Positions 9,309-19,200 of a stretch of DNA of 60,215 nt are shown here, piece by piece. Position 1 is the first letter of the stretch, and each line of letters starts with the position of its first letter. The notes under the pieces are model-generated. The model made no database searches. It was not told the origin of the DNA and worked only from the letters and a program-made list of their open reading frames with translations. The position numbers and the translations under genes are program-made. The stretch is from an uncultured Acidobacteriota bacterium (GTDB taxonomy: Bacteria > Acidobacteriota > UBA6911 > CAINFC01), in the NCBI GenBank assembly GCA_903847975.1, contig CAINFC010000192.1:1-60215 (forward strand), given 5' to 3'.

Positions 9309-10946
9309 ATGAAAGAAGAACGATTATCCTCCAGCCATTCTCCCATTTTTTCCGTGCACCCGGACGACCTGGGACTTGCGATCCGGAACTTTCTGGACGA
9401 TCCCCGGCCGGAAGGATTTTCCCTTTGCGTTGGCGAGGACGGTACGATCCTCGAAGGCGAATTTGCGCCTGGCCCGAATCCCGACGAGGGACACCCTTCC
9501 GCCGCTTCCTGTCTCGGGCCTCGCCTGGCGGAAGAATGCCTTCCTGTCCTGCTCTCGGCAGCTCGGCAGGGTATATCGATAAGCAGGGATATCGCAATCC
9601 CGTTCGAGAACGACACCCGTCAGCTGACCTTGCGCTCCTACCCTCTGCCCGGCCGCCGCTCGATGCTGCTCACCGTACACGACACCACCCCCCTGCTGGA
9701 GCTGGCCCAGGAGCGCGACGCCACGGTGGAAATGCTGCGGGCCATGCGGCTGCCTTCGGAGCTTCACGACCTGATGAGGGAAATGGTCCGGCTCATCCGC
9801 CACCTGACCGGCTGCGAGGCGGTCGGTATCCGGCTGGAGGATGGGGAAGATTTTCCCTACTTCGAGACGGCAGGCTTTTCGGAGGATTTTATCCTCAAGG
9901 AAACTCAATTGTGCAGCAAGGACGGCAACGGGGAAATCCGCCGCGACGCTTCCGGCCGGCCGGTCCTGGAGTGCATGTGCGGCAATATCATCCGGAACCG
10001 GACGGACGCGTCGCTTCCTTTTTTTACCGAGCACGGATCCTTCTGGACCAATTCCACAACCCGTCTGCTGGCCTCCACCAGCTCCGAGGAGAGGCAGGCC
10101 GAAACGCGAAACCGCTGCAACGGGGTCGGGTACGAATCGGTGGCCCTCTTTCCCTTGCGCACCGCCGGGGAAACCTTCGGCCTGCTGCAGGTCAACGACC
10201 GCCGCCCGAACCGCTTCTCCCCGCAGTCTCTTCAGCTGCTGGAACGGCTGGCGGACAATTTGGCAATCGGGCTGCAGCAGAGGCGCACCGACCAGCGCCT
10301 GCAGAATTCCCTGCGGGAAAAGGAAGTGTTGCTGCGTGAAATTCACCACCGGGTAAAAAACAACCTGCAGTCCCTCTGCAGCCTTCTCCGGCTGCAGAAG
10401 CGGAAAATTGAAAACCCGCAGGCGCTGGATATTTTGCAAAGCTACCAGCTGCGCATCCAGGCCATCGCCGATGTGCACGAGCTGCTCTATCAGTCGGATA
10501 GCCTGTCCCGGTTGGACCTGAAGGAGTATCTGGCCAAGCTCACCGGATTTCTCCAGGTATTGCACGAGGACCAGTCCTCCCAGGTACAAATCCTTGCTCA
10601 TTTCGACGCTGTGGAAGCCGGCATCGACGAGACGATTTCCATCGGCCTGATTTTGTGCGAGCTGATAACCAACGCCTACCGCCACGCCTTCCCTCCGCCG
10701 CGAAAAGGGAATATCCGCCTGGACCTGCGCCTCGAAACAGACGGCAGCGCAACCCTGGAGGTGGCCGATGACGGCATCGGGCTGCCGCCCGGAACCGAAA
10801 AAGGCAGCGGGCCGGCCTTCGGGCTGGAGCTGGTGTCGCTTCTCGCCCGCCAGCTGCACGGCCGGCTGACGTTCGAAGGACGGGAGGGGACCAGCTTCCG
10901 GCTGCACATCCCCGATATCGGCCGGAAAACAGGGCCCACCTCATGA
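9309..10946 (+). CDS. Sensor histidine kinase with GAF and HisKA_2 domains
   Basis: This is a cytoplasmic signal-transducing kinase of 545 residues; no membrane helix is seen. Residues about 15-130 look PAS-like. A GAF-like domain spans about 145-320 (IRHLTGCEAVGIRLEDG through VALFPLRTAGETFGLLQVND), and its interior contains Cys residues (ECMCGN, NRCNGVG). The HisKA_2 phospho-acceptor box LLREIHHRVKNNLQSLCSLL lies near residue 345. The HATPase_c domain follows from about 430, with LILCELITNAYRHAF (N box) and VADDGIGLPPG (G1 box). The response regulator starts within its stop codon (ATGA overlap at 10943-10946), so the two are a cognate pair. The signal sensed is unknown; the adjacent amino-acid transporter is a candidate partner. 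Confidence 0.9.
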   Translation: MKEERLSSSHSPIFSVHPDDLGLAIRNFLDDPRPEGFSLCVGEDGTILEGEFAPGPNPDEGHPSAASCLGPRLAEECLPVLLSAARQGISISRDIAIPFENDTRQLTLRSYPLPGRRSMLLTVHDTTPLLELAQERDATVEMLRAMRLPSELHDLMREMVRLIRHLTGCEAVGIRLEDGEDFPYFETAGFSEDFILKETQLCSKDGNGEIRRDASGRPVLECMCGNIIRNRTDASLPFFTEHGSFWTNSTTRLLASTSSEERQAETRNRCNGVGYESVALFPLRTAGETFGLLQVNDRRPNRFSPQSLQLLERLADNLAIGLQQRRTDQRLQNSLREKEVLLREIHHRVKNNLQSLCSLLRLQKRKIENPQALDILQSYQLRIQAIADVHELLYQSDSLSRLDLKEYLAKLTGFLQVLHEDQSSQVQILAHFDAVEAGIDETISIGLILCELITNAYRHAFPPPRKGNIRLDLRLETDGSATLEVADDGIGLPPGTEKGSGPAFGLELVSLLARQLHGRLTFEGREGTSFRLHIPDIGRKTGPTS

Positions 10947-11863
10947 GCGGCAAGCCGCGTATCCTGGTCGTGGAGGACGGCGTCCTGGCAGCCGAAGATC
11001 TGCGGGCCATGATCGAAAAGCTCGGTTTCGAAGCCCTGCCTGCCGCATCGAGCGCCGCCGAAGCCCTGGAGCGGGCAGCCCGGAGCCTGCCGGACCTGGT
11101 GCTGATGGATATCCGGCTGGAAGGACAGGAGGACGGCATCAGCGCCGCCGGCCGGCTGCGGAAACAGATGCAGATCCCGGTCATCTACATCACCGCCCAT
11201 GCCGATCCCCAGACCCTGGCCCGCGCCGTGGAGACCTCTCCGCTGGGCTACCTCACCAAGCCTTTCACCGAAAGGAGCGTTGCCGCCGCCATCCTGACGG
11301 CCCTGCAGCAACAGAGCGACTGGCATCGGGCCAGAGGCCAGATCCGGATGGCCTTCGCTGTCATGGACCAGGTCCCGGAGGGTGTTGTTGCCGTGGACGG
11401 GGACGGAAAAATCCTTTTTCACAACCGGGCCGCACTGTCCTTTCTGGCCGAACCGGAAAGCGATGCCGCGCTTTCCTGCATCCACTCCCGAATCCGCACG
11501 AGTCCGGCAATCTCCGAAGTTCTGGATTCTATCCGCAACGGTTCCCGGGAGGCGTTCTGCGAGTACTCCCGCCCCGGATCCCCTGGAGTAAAAGCCGGAC
11601 GCCTGCTGGCCATCCCGATTCTCGACAGCCGGAACCGTATGCACGGGGTAGTCCTGCAGACCATTCGCCCGGCGCAGAAAGACCTGACCTCCCCGATCGC
11701 CACCCTCTGCAGCCGATGCAAAAAGGTGCGGCGCAGCGACGGCCTATGGGAGCCGATCGAAGATTTCCTGGCGCGGTCCTTCCATTATTTTTTCAGCCAC
11801 GGGCTATGCACCGACTGCTTCGATCATTTCTATGACGAATCCGCCCCCAGCGGTGTTTTCTGA
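10943..11863 (+). CDS. Response regulator with PAS-like middle and C-terminal Cys-rich motif
   Basis: The partner of the upstream kinase has 306 residues. The receiver domain (1-125) carries the acidic pair VVEDG, the phospho-acceptor Asp in LVLMDIRLEG near residue 55 and the conserved Lys in YLTKPF near residue 106. A PAS-like segment (about 135-240) starts AFAVMDQVPEGVVAVDGDGKILFHN. The C-terminus has LCSRCKKVRRSDGLWEPIEDF and FSHGLCTDCFDHFYDE, a Cys-x2-Cys ... Cys-x2-Cys motif common at the end of receiver/PAS proteins and probably metal-binding. No DNA-binding or enzymatic output domain is present, so signalling is likely by protein contact. It overlaps the kinase gene by 4 nt. Confidence 0.88.
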   Translation: MSGKPRILVVEDGVLAAEDLRAMIEKLGFEALPAASSAAEALERAARSLPDLVLMDIRLEGQEDGISAAGRLRKQMQIPVIYITAHADPQTLARAVETSPLGYLTKPFTERSVAAAILTALQQQSDWHRARGQIRMAFAVMDQVPEGVVAVDGDGKILFHNRAALSFLAEPESDAALSCIHSRIRTSPAISEVLDSIRNGSREAFCEYSRPGSPGVKAGRLLAIPILDSRNRMHGVVLQTIRPAQKDLTSPIATLCSRCKKVRRSDGLWEPIEDFLARSFHYFFSHGLCTDCFDHFYDESAPSGVF

Positions 11864-11901
11864 GGATACCTTCAACCCCCCAACTTCTCTGTGAAAGCAA
11901 C

Positions 11902-14193
11902 ATGAAACGTACCCTTTGCCTGCTCTTCCTTGCATCCGCTCTTTTCGGGCCGGGATGCAGACGGACGCAGACGGATATCGCCCACCTGGCCGACCTGGAC
12001 GGCGGCAAGACTTTTGCCGTGGTCACCGGGACGGTGGTGGATCAGTTCGTCCTGCGCCGCTTCCCGGATGCCAAGCTGAACTATTACAACAGTGCCCTGG
12101 ATTGCGCCCTGGCAGTCAAGGACGGCAAGGCCGATGCCGGGTCCTATGACCTGCCGGTCCTGAAGAATATTGCCGCCAAGAACGAAGGCCTCATCGTCCT
12201 TCCGGAGCTGATTGAAGAAGACCGCTACGGATTTGCGATGCAAAAGCAGGACGTCACCCTGAAAAAAACGGTGGATGGGGTCCTGGAGGAGCTGAAGTCC
12301 GGCGGAACCTACCGGGAAATGATGAAGCGCTGGTTTCCCGACAAGGGCAGCCCGGCCCCCATGCCGGCCATCGATTTTGGCGGTGCCACCGAGGTTTTCC
12401 GATTCGGCACCGCCGCGGTCACCGAACCCATGGCTTATTATGATGCGCAGCACCGCGTGGTCGGCTTCGATATCGAATTCGCCGCCTATGTGGCCCGCAA
12501 GCTAGGCAAGCGCCTGGAGATCGTCGACATGGAATTCGGGGCCATGCTGCCGGCCTTGATCGCCGGCAAGGTGGACATGGTCGGCGCCGGCCTGTCCATT
12601 ACCGAGGAGCGCGCCAAAAAGATTCTCTATTCGGAGAGTTACTACCCCAGCGGAATCGCCGTGGTGGTCCGCAGCAGCGTTGGTGCGGCCGCTGCCGTTG
12701 CCGCGGTCCCGAAAATGAAGACCCCGGAGGACATACGCGACAAGCGGATCGGGGTGCTCATCGGATCGGTTTACGACGGCTATTCGACCAAAAACTACCC
12801 CCAGGCACGGGTGCTGCAATACCAGAATGTGTCCGACCTGCTGATCGCCCTGCTTACGGATAAGGTCGATATCCTGTTCTTCGACCAGGCCTCCGTTCCG
12901 GACGTTCTTTCCAAGAATCCGGAGCTGGGGATTCTGGCCAAAGATGTTTTCTCGGTGCCCATCGGCGCCGGCTTCCACTCGGACGCCGATCCGCTGCGGG
13001 AGAAGTTCAACGCCTTTCTGAAAGAGATCCGCGCCAACGGCATCTATGCCGACATGGTCCGGCGCTGGATGGAAAAAGGGGTCATGGAGATGCCCGCTCT
13101 GCCCGCCCAACCAGCCGGAGGCGTGCTTCGGGCCGGGGTGGTCAACGACCTGGGCATGCCGTTCGGGTTGGTGCATGAAGGCCAGCTGATCGGCTTCGAC
13201 ATCGAACTCTCCTACCGCTTTGCCGCCCATCTCGGCCGGGCTTACGAGCCCGTTCCCATGCCGTTCGGCAGCCTCATCGCTTCGCTTTCCACCGGGAAGA
13301 TCGACATGATCACCGCCTCGATGTTCGTCACCGAGGAGCGGGAAAAGCAGATCGATTTTTCGGATCCCTACTGCGAGTCCGGCGTGAGCATCATTGCCCG
13401 GCTGGACCATATTGAAGCGGCCGGACAGCCCTCCGCCGCCGCCGGCTCCCCGGCGGCTACCCCGGCCGCGGCCGTTCGGAAAACCGTTCTGCAAAGGCTG
13501 GCCGACAGCTTTCACAGCAACATCATCCTGGAAAGCCGCTACCTGCTGATCCTGGACGGACTGAAGCTGACCATCCTGATCTCGATCTTCTCCGCCCTCC
13601 TCGGAACGGGCATCGGCGCGCTGGTATGCTACATGAGGATGTCCGGAAACCGCCTGCTCTACGCGGCGGCCGGGGTGTACATCTCGCTGCTGCGCGGCAT
13701 GCCGGTGCTGGTGCTGCTGATGATTATCTATTATATTGTTTTTGCCTCCGTCAACATCAGCCCCTCGCTGGTGGCGGTGATCGCCTTCGGCATGAACTTC
13801 GGCGCCTATGTTTCCGAAATGTTCCGCACCTCCATCCAGAGCATCGACAAGGGGCAGACCGAGGCGGGCATTGCCGGCGGGTTCACCTCCGTGCAGACCT
13901 TCCTGTTCATCATCGCTCCGCAGGCCCTGCGCCACCTGCTGCCGGTCTACAAAGGAGAGTTCATCTCCCTGGTGAAGATGACCTCCATCGTCGGCTACAT
14001 CGCCGTCCAGGACCTGACCAAGGCCAGTGATATCATTCGCAGCCGCACTTTCGACGCCTTTTTCCCGCTGATCATGGCGGCGGTGCTGTACATGCTGATC
14101 GCCTGGCTGCTGACCCGGGCCCTCAGCACCCTGGAAATTTCCGTCGACCCGAAACGAAGAACCATCCCAAAGCAACCGGAGGCCACCCAATGA
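11902..14193 (+). CDS. Amino-acid ABC transporter: fused substrate-binding lobes plus permease
   Basis: The 763-residue protein joins solute capture and membrane passage. An N-terminal lipoprotein-like signal ([19 protein letters not shown]) is followed by a piece resembling only the second half of an SBP_bac_3 domain (about 30-150, starting [13 protein letters not shown]). Next is a complete SBP_bac_3 domain (about 160-395, [18 protein letters not shown] to MVRRWMEKG), then a first-half piece (about 405-505, [15 protein letters not shown] to [12 protein letters not shown]). A proline/alanine linker leads to a His/Glu/Gln-type permease domain (about 530-740) with [13 protein letters not shown] and the EAA loop [22 protein letters not shown]. 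The stop overlaps the ATPase start (ATGA). Substrate is probably a polar amino acid, by family. Confidence 0.88.
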   Translation: MKRTLCLLFLASALFGPGCRRTQTDIAHLADLDGGKTFAVVTGTVVDQFVLRRFPDAKLNYYNSALDCALAVKDGKADAGSYDLPVLKNIAAKNEGLIVLPELIEEDRYGFAMQKQDVTLKKTVDGVLEELKSGGTYREMMKRWFPDKGSPAPMPAIDFGGATEVFRFGTAAVTEPMAYYDAQHRVVGFDIEFAAYVARKLGKRLEIVDMEFGAMLPALIAGKVDMVGAGLSITEERAKKILYSESYYPSGIAVVVRSSVGAAAAVAAVPKMKTPEDIRDKRIGVLIGSVYDGYSTKNYPQARVLQYQNVSDLLIALLTDKVDILFFDQASVPDVLSKNPELGILAKDVFSVPIGAGFHSDADPLREKFNAFLKEIRANGIYADMVRRWMEKGVMEMPALPAQPAGGVLRAGVVNDLGMPFGLVHEGQLIGFDIELSYRFAAHLGRAYEPVPMPFGSLIASLSTGKIDMITASMFVTEEREKQIDFSDPYCESGVSIIARLDHIEAAGQPSAAAGSPAATPAAAVRKTVLQRLADSFHSNIILESRYLLILDGLKLTILISIFSALLGTGIGALVCYMRMSGNRLLYAAAGVYISLLRGMPVLVLLMIIYYIVFASVNISPSLVAVIAFGMNFGAYVSEMFRTSIQSIDKGQTEAGIAGGFTSVQTFLFIIAPQALRHLLPVYKGEFISLVKMTSIVGYIAVQDLTKASDIIRSRTFDAFFPLIMAAVLYMLIAWLLTRALSTLEISVDPKRRTIPKQPEATQ

Positions 14194-15272
14194 TCCAGGT
14201 CCAGAACCTTTCCAAGCACTTCGGCAGTCTGGTCGTCCTGAAAGACATCAACGCCGACATCCGCAAGGGGGAAGTCATTTCCGTAATCGGCCCGTCCGGC
14301 ACGGGAAAGAGCACCTTCCTGCGGTGCCTCAACCTGCTGGAGATGCCCACCGGCGGAAGCATCCTGATCGACGGCATTCCGCTGCTCGACCGGCACACCA
14401 ACGTCCCCAGGCTGCGCCGGAAAATGGGCATGGTGTTTCAGTCCTTCAATCTTTACAACCATCTGACGGTCATCGAAAACCTGTCCATCGGCCCGAGGAA
14501 GCTGCTCGGCAAAACCAGGGAGGAAGCGCACCGGAAGGGGATGGAACTGCTCAAGCTGGTGGGGCTGGGCGAGAAAGCCTATGCCTTTCCCGATGAGCTT
14601 TCCGGGGGCCAGAAACAGCGCGTAGCCATCGCCCGGTGCATGGCCATGGAGCCGGAGATCCTTCTTTTTGACGAACCCACTTCCGCCCTGGATCCCACCA
14701 TGGTCAGCGAGGTGCTCGCGGTCATCCGCCGCCTGGCCCGCGAGGGAATGACGATGGTAATCGTTACCCACGAGATGGAGTTTGCACGGAACATTTCCAC
14801 CCGCGTTTTTTATATGGACGAAGGGTTGATTTACGAGGAGGGATCCTCGGAGCAGATTTTCGACCAGCCGCGGAAGGAAAAGACCCGGGCCTTCCTGCAC
14901 CGGATCCGCAGCCTGGAGCGGAAAATAAGCAGCCCCGACTACGACCTTTATGCCCTGCAGGCCGAAATGGAGGCCTTCTGCGACAAGCACATGGTCACCA
15001 AGCGGGTCGCCGGGTACGCGGTGCACATGACGGAGGAGGTGCTCTGCCTGCAGAAGGATTTTTCCGACGTGCGGATTTCCCTCTCCTATTCGGAGAAGGA
15101 CGGCAGCCTCGAACTGGAATGCAGCAGCGCGGGGCCAGGGCGGAATCCGCTCGAGGAACCGGGCGAGGAGGAAGAGATCCCCATCCGGCTGATCCGCGCC
15201 CGGTGCTCGCAGGTTGATTACCGCTACGAGGGCGGGAAAAACATCCTGACTCTCCTCCTGAAAAAAGAATAA
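14190..15272 (+). CDS. Amino-acid ABC transporter ATP-binding protein with C-terminal extension
   Basis: This ATPase powers the upstream binding-protein/permease fusion. Residues 1-235 form a GlnQ-type ATPase: Walker [11 protein letters not shown]-loop [12 protein letters not shown], signature [15 protein letters not shown], Walker [14 protein letters not shown] and switch His in IVTHEMEFA. GlnQ-type ATPases usually end near residue 245; this one has 360. The extra part contains a helical segment ([20 protein letters not shown]), then [13 protein letters not shown], a beta-rich stretch and a terminal [17 protein letters not shown]. That order resembles a degenerate anti-sigma/HATPase_c-like domain, but no intact N or G box is visible, so this is only a suggestion. 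It starts inside the stop of the transporter gene. Confidence 0.88.
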   Translation: MIQVQNLSKHFGSLVVLKDINADIRKGEVISVIGPSGTGKSTFLRCLNLLEMPTGGSILIDGIPLLDRHTNVPRLRRKMGMVFQSFNLYNHLTVIENLSIGPRKLLGKTREEAHRKGMELLKLVGLGEKAYAFPDELSGGQKQRVAIARCMAMEPEILLFDEPTSALDPTMVSEVLAVIRRLAREGMTMVIVTHEMEFARNISTRVFYMDEGLIYEEGSSEQIFDQPRKEKTRAFLHRIRSLERKISSPDYDLYALQAEMEAFCDKHMVTKRVAGYAVHMTEEVLCLQKDFSDVRISLSYSEKDGSLELECSSAGPGRNPLEEPGEEEEIPIRLIRARCSQVDYRYEGGKNILTLLLKKE

Positions 15273-15382
15273 CCGCCGGAGGCTTTCGCGGTACAATGAA
15301 TTACAGAGTGCTTGGAGGCATACATCGCGTAAACAGGAGGCTGTAAATTCCTGCCCGACACCTTTACTCACAGGAGGATGCC

Positions 15383-15463
15383 ATGTGGTGCCCGAATTGC
15401 CGATCCGAATATGTCCCGGGGATTCAGGAATGCAGAGAATGCCAGGTGCCTTTAATTGAGTAA
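15383..15463 (+). CDS. Short zinc-ribbon ORF (probable 5' part of a split DUF2007 gene)
   Basis: A 26-codon frame starts at ATG 15383 behind an excellent AGGAGG site (15372-15377). It encodes a CPNC ... CREC zinc ribbon (MWCPNCRSEYVPGIQECREC) and ends at TAA 15461-15463. The same frame continues without a shift into the DUF2007-like gene that begins at GTG 15470. Proteins of this family usually carry this ribbon and the DUF2007 domain on one chain. The simplest reading is a single gene interrupted by one stop codon, by mutation, sequencing error or readthrough. Confidence 0.6.
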   Translation: MWCPNCRSEYVPGIQECRECQVPLIE

Positions 15464-15469
15464 GCGCCT

Positions 15470-15826
15470 GTGCCGGAGGAAGAGCAGCTGGAATACGTCC
15501 CCGGCGAATGGACCGAACTGGAAGAGTTTGGCAACGAAGCGATGGCCCGGATGGCCGAGGGGCTGCTGCGGGAAAACGGCATCGAATGCCGCCTGGAAGA
15601 TGTCTCTTTTCACGCCGGACCGGTCCCCCTGGTTCCCAACCTGACCCGCTTCAAGCTGTGGGTGCCGCCGGATATGCTGGAGGCGGCCGACCGGGTACTG
15701 GCCGAAGTGGAAGACAACCCGGGCGTCTGTCCGGTTTGTGGCGCGGAGGTGCCCGACCCGGAAGCCGGCTGCCCGTCTTGCAGCGAGGAACCCCCGGAGG
15801 ATTCGGAAGAAGCCCCCGGCGCCTGA
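15470..15826 (+). CDS. DUF2007-like protein with C-terminal zinc ribbon (3' part of split gene)
   Basis: From GTG 15470 this encodes 118 residues. The DUF2007-like core is about residues 14-72 (WTELEEFGNEAMARMAEGLL, NGIECRLED, FKLWVPPDMLEAADRVLAE), a small ferredoxin-like fold often annotated as a putative signal-transducing protein. A second zinc ribbon follows (GVCPVCGAEVPDPEAGCPSC), and the tail is acidic. GTG is a weak start with no good ribosome site, whereas the in-frame ATG at 15383 has a strong one, so translation may depend on reinitiation or on readthrough of the TAA at 15461. Function of the family is unknown. Confidence 0.65.
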   Translation: MPEEEQLEYVPGEWTELEEFGNEAMARMAEGLLRENGIECRLEDVSFHAGPVPLVPNLTRFKLWVPPDMLEAADRVLAEVEDNPGVCPVCGAEVPDPEAGCPSCSEEPPEDSEEAPGA

Positions 15827-15851
15827 AGCGTCAAAAGGCCCCTTTTATTCA

Positions 15852-16264
15852 GTCGCTATCGCTATCGAAAAATAGCGCGTTGCAGTCAGCGAATTACGCC
15901 ATACCATTACAATTGTGGCTCGTTTCGTTATGACGGCCCGGTAAAAAGTCTGGAACCCCGAAAGGGGTTCCGAATCACAGCCCGGGGTTGCGCCGCATAG
16001 GCGCTACCCCGGGTAGGCGGATTTGTTTAAAACCCAGCCCGGAAAGGGCTGCGCAAACACCTGGCATGGCTGGATTGTGCGCAACCCTTTCAGGGTTTTT
16101 GCTTATGGGTATCCCTACCCGGGGTAGGCGTGAAGCGCGCCAACCCCGGGCTGCGTTACGAAGCCCTAAAAGGGCTTCCCCCAACGGAAATTCGAAGAGG
16201 TAGGACTTTTTACGAGATTATCGGTTATTGTTTCGGGCTCTTTTTTTCCGATTGCGATAGCGAC
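15852..16264. mobile_element. MITE-like nested palindromic element, 413 bp, no coding capacity
   Basis: GTCGCTATCGC at 15852-15862 is exactly inverted at 16254-16264, and the match extends inwards imperfectly over about 20 bp. Inside it a perfect 10-bp inverted pair, GTAAAAAGTC (15941-15950) and GACTTTTTAC (16204-16213), bounds a core full of hairpins: GGAACCCC/GGGGTTCC, AGCCC/GGGCT, AACCCT/AGGGTT and AGCCCT/AGGGCT. CAGCCCGGGGTTGCGC near the left end is mirrored by GCGCCAACCCCGGGCTG near the right. No open frame of interest and no obvious target duplication is present. It fills the gap between the DUF2007-like gene and the end of the GH106-like gene. Confidence 0.65.
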
Positions 16265-16278
16265 CCGGTGGCACCTGG

Positions 16279-19200
16279 TTATCGTGCGGCCTCCAGCAGT
16301 CGGGCCGGACCGATCCATCCCGACTTCAGCAGCTCCGAATCCGGCTGGTAGAACCGGGCGGTCGTGAAAGTGAACCGTCCGGAGGTGCGGGACTCGCCCC
16401 GCAGCAGCCAGTCGGGCCACCGCCCGTTTTTAATCCCGTCGTCAGGCCGCCTCTCATCCCCGATCAGCCGGTTGGGCCACAGGTTGGCCACTTCGATTTC
16501 CAGCCTGTTTTTTCCGGGAAGCACCGCCTCCGTGATTTTCACACGGTAGGGGGCACTCCAGACCACACCGAGATCCCTGCCGTTCAGCCGAACCCGTGCC
16601 AGGCAGTTTACCTCCCCCAGGTCGAGATAGAGTTCCCGGTTTTTCGCCTTAATGTCCTCCGACAGGTCCAGCTCCCGGCGGTAGCGGGCGATGCCGGAAT
16701 AGTAGCGAATTCCCTCGTCCCGGCTCCGGGTCCAGTCTTCCAGCCGCGGAAAAACCACTTCCCCGGGGCCTCCTTGGCGGGGATCAAAAGACACTTCCCA
16801 GGGCCCGGCAATCCCGGCAAGCTCCGTCAGCGCCGGAAAATTGGACTTCCCCGGACCGGCCTTGACTCGCGTTTCTTTTCCCTGAAAAACAACAAAATAG
16901 CTCTGGAAGGCTTCGAAGGAAAGCGGTATCTGCGTGATTTCCTTTTTTCGCCGGTAATCGGCCAGCGGCCGGATTTCGCCGGTCATCGGATCCCACAGCT
17001 CCGGCTCACCGCGGCTGGCGCGAAAGGCGCAGACGGAGCTGACCGGAGAGCCGGTGGCGTTGGAAACGAAGAACAGATCCCCGAAGGAGTGAGAGTGATG
17101 GGCGTAGCGGAGGGAATCCCCGGCTTGAAAAGCCTCTGCCATACCCAGGCTGCGCAGCAGCGAGGCAGTCATCTCGTAATCCGGGTAAAGCTCGGTGCCG
17201 GCAATTCCGGAAAGAGCTTCCCCCCAGAACACTTTACCCTGGCCGAAGGAGCGGGCAGCCAGACCGGAAGGCACAGCGGAGCCACCCCAGATGTCCTTCA
17301 CCATGGCCGCCAGTTTCAGGTCGCCTTCCGGGCCATCGGCCAGACTGGGGGATTTCCCGGGAGGATTGCCCAGGATGGAGGCGCCGGCGCGGACCAGCAT
17401 TCCGATTTTTTCCAGCAGTCCGGGAGTCATTGTCTGGCTGGCCGGCAGCACCAGCAGGCGGTAGGATGCCCCGGACGGGAAAACGATTTTCCCGGCGCGG
17501 ACCGTGGCGGCGCGCAGCTGGGAAGGAGCGCACCCGTCGAAATTAAATCCCCGCCGGTCCGGCAGCGCCTCCTCTCCACGCAGCGCCGAGGCCGGGGCGC
17601 GAAAAACCTGCGGGGCCCCTTCGGGAGTGAGGTAGAGCAGGTCGGCCACCGGCCGGCCCTGCTGAAGAAGGAACTGGCAACGGGAGATATAACGGTGGTA
17701 GCCGTCGGCCATGGGCCACCAGGTCTGGCTGCGGTCGTGATGCACGCCGTAAGGCCCCATGGTCATACCCGGCTTGAGGCTCTCTGGAAGAAACTGATGC
17801 TGGAAGGTGTGATAAACCAACCGGTTGATGCCGGCTGCGAAAGCCCAGTCTCCCTGGTTTTTCATCGATCCGGGATATTGCCGCCAGGCGTCCTTGTGGG
17901 CGGTAAAGGCTTCCGCCGCTACTACTTTTTTTCCTTCGATATGGGCGATGGAAGCGGCCTGCAGGCAGCTCCAGGCGCTATTGAAGCCATATCCCTTGCT
18001 CCAGAACTCGGCCATGGGCACATCCGCCAGAGCCCCCAGCTCCATGTCGGCCGTCGGATTCATATCATAAGGCTCGATGGAAAGCCCGAGATTGTATTTC
18101 TGCCCGTAGGCCTTGAGCTGCCCGGCATGATTTTCGATAACCAGCTCCTGGGCGGTCTGCCGCAGATCCCAGAGAAACCGCTCGCTCTTTTCCAGGCTCT
18201 CCACGGCATATCCCGCGTAAACCGGGTAATACGGAAGGGGATCGTATCCGCGGCGCTTCCGGAACTCCTCGCGGAAATGGCGGCTCCAGTTCTGCGCTCC
18301 CATTTCCCAGCTGTCCATGTGCAGCATTTTCAAGCCGCCGGGAAGCTCTTTCCGCGGCAGGCCGGTTTTGCGCAGCAGCCGGCCGGTAAAGCTTTCGAGG
18401 TGGGACATCAGGGCTTCTCTGTCGAATTTATCCGCCTCAAATCCCAGTCCCGGCGCCGGGGCGGGACGGGTGACCGCCCCGTTGTTGCGGCTCCCCAGCC
18501 GCAGGATGGTCCAGGAGCCACCCGGAACCTCCCACTCCAGCGTGCCGTCATCTTTCAGGCTGCGGGTCAGGTCGACCAGCCGGTCGCTGGGAATGATGGC
18601 ATCTTTCGGCGGCTCGTCATAACCGGCCAGGGATGGCAGAAACGGCTTGACGCCGGCCACCGAAGTGTAAGGCGCCCGGTAGTAGAGCGCCTTTTCGTCC
18701 ACGTCCTGAATCCGGAAGCCGCCGGCGGGGGTCGGGAAGGCCAGCACCGCCACGTCTTCATAGTAATCGAGCCACTGCTTTTTCAGCTCGGGAGTCAGCG
18801 TTCTCTCCCCGAAATAGGGCTTCCTGGGCGCCGGCTTCGGGAGAGCGATCACCTGGCGGCTGCCGCCGTTAACCGAAACGCCGGAAGCAACCAGGTGCTT
18901 CATCGATTGTGCGCCCGATACCCAGGGCCCTCCGCTTCCTGTCCAGCCGGGCCCCACGCCCAGAGTGATGGCGATGCCCAGCCTCTCCGCTTCACGAACC
19001 GCATGGACAAAATGTTCCTGCCACTCCTCGCTCAGAAAATCAACCTTGCCCCGAGGAATGCCGACATTGACCTCCAGAAAGACCAGGTTTCCGATTCCCG
19101 CTTCCTTCATCGATTCCAGGTCGGCGGTCATAGCCGCTTTGGAAAGGTTGCCGTCCATGAAATACCAGTAGACTCCCGGTCGGGAGGATTCGGGAGGACT

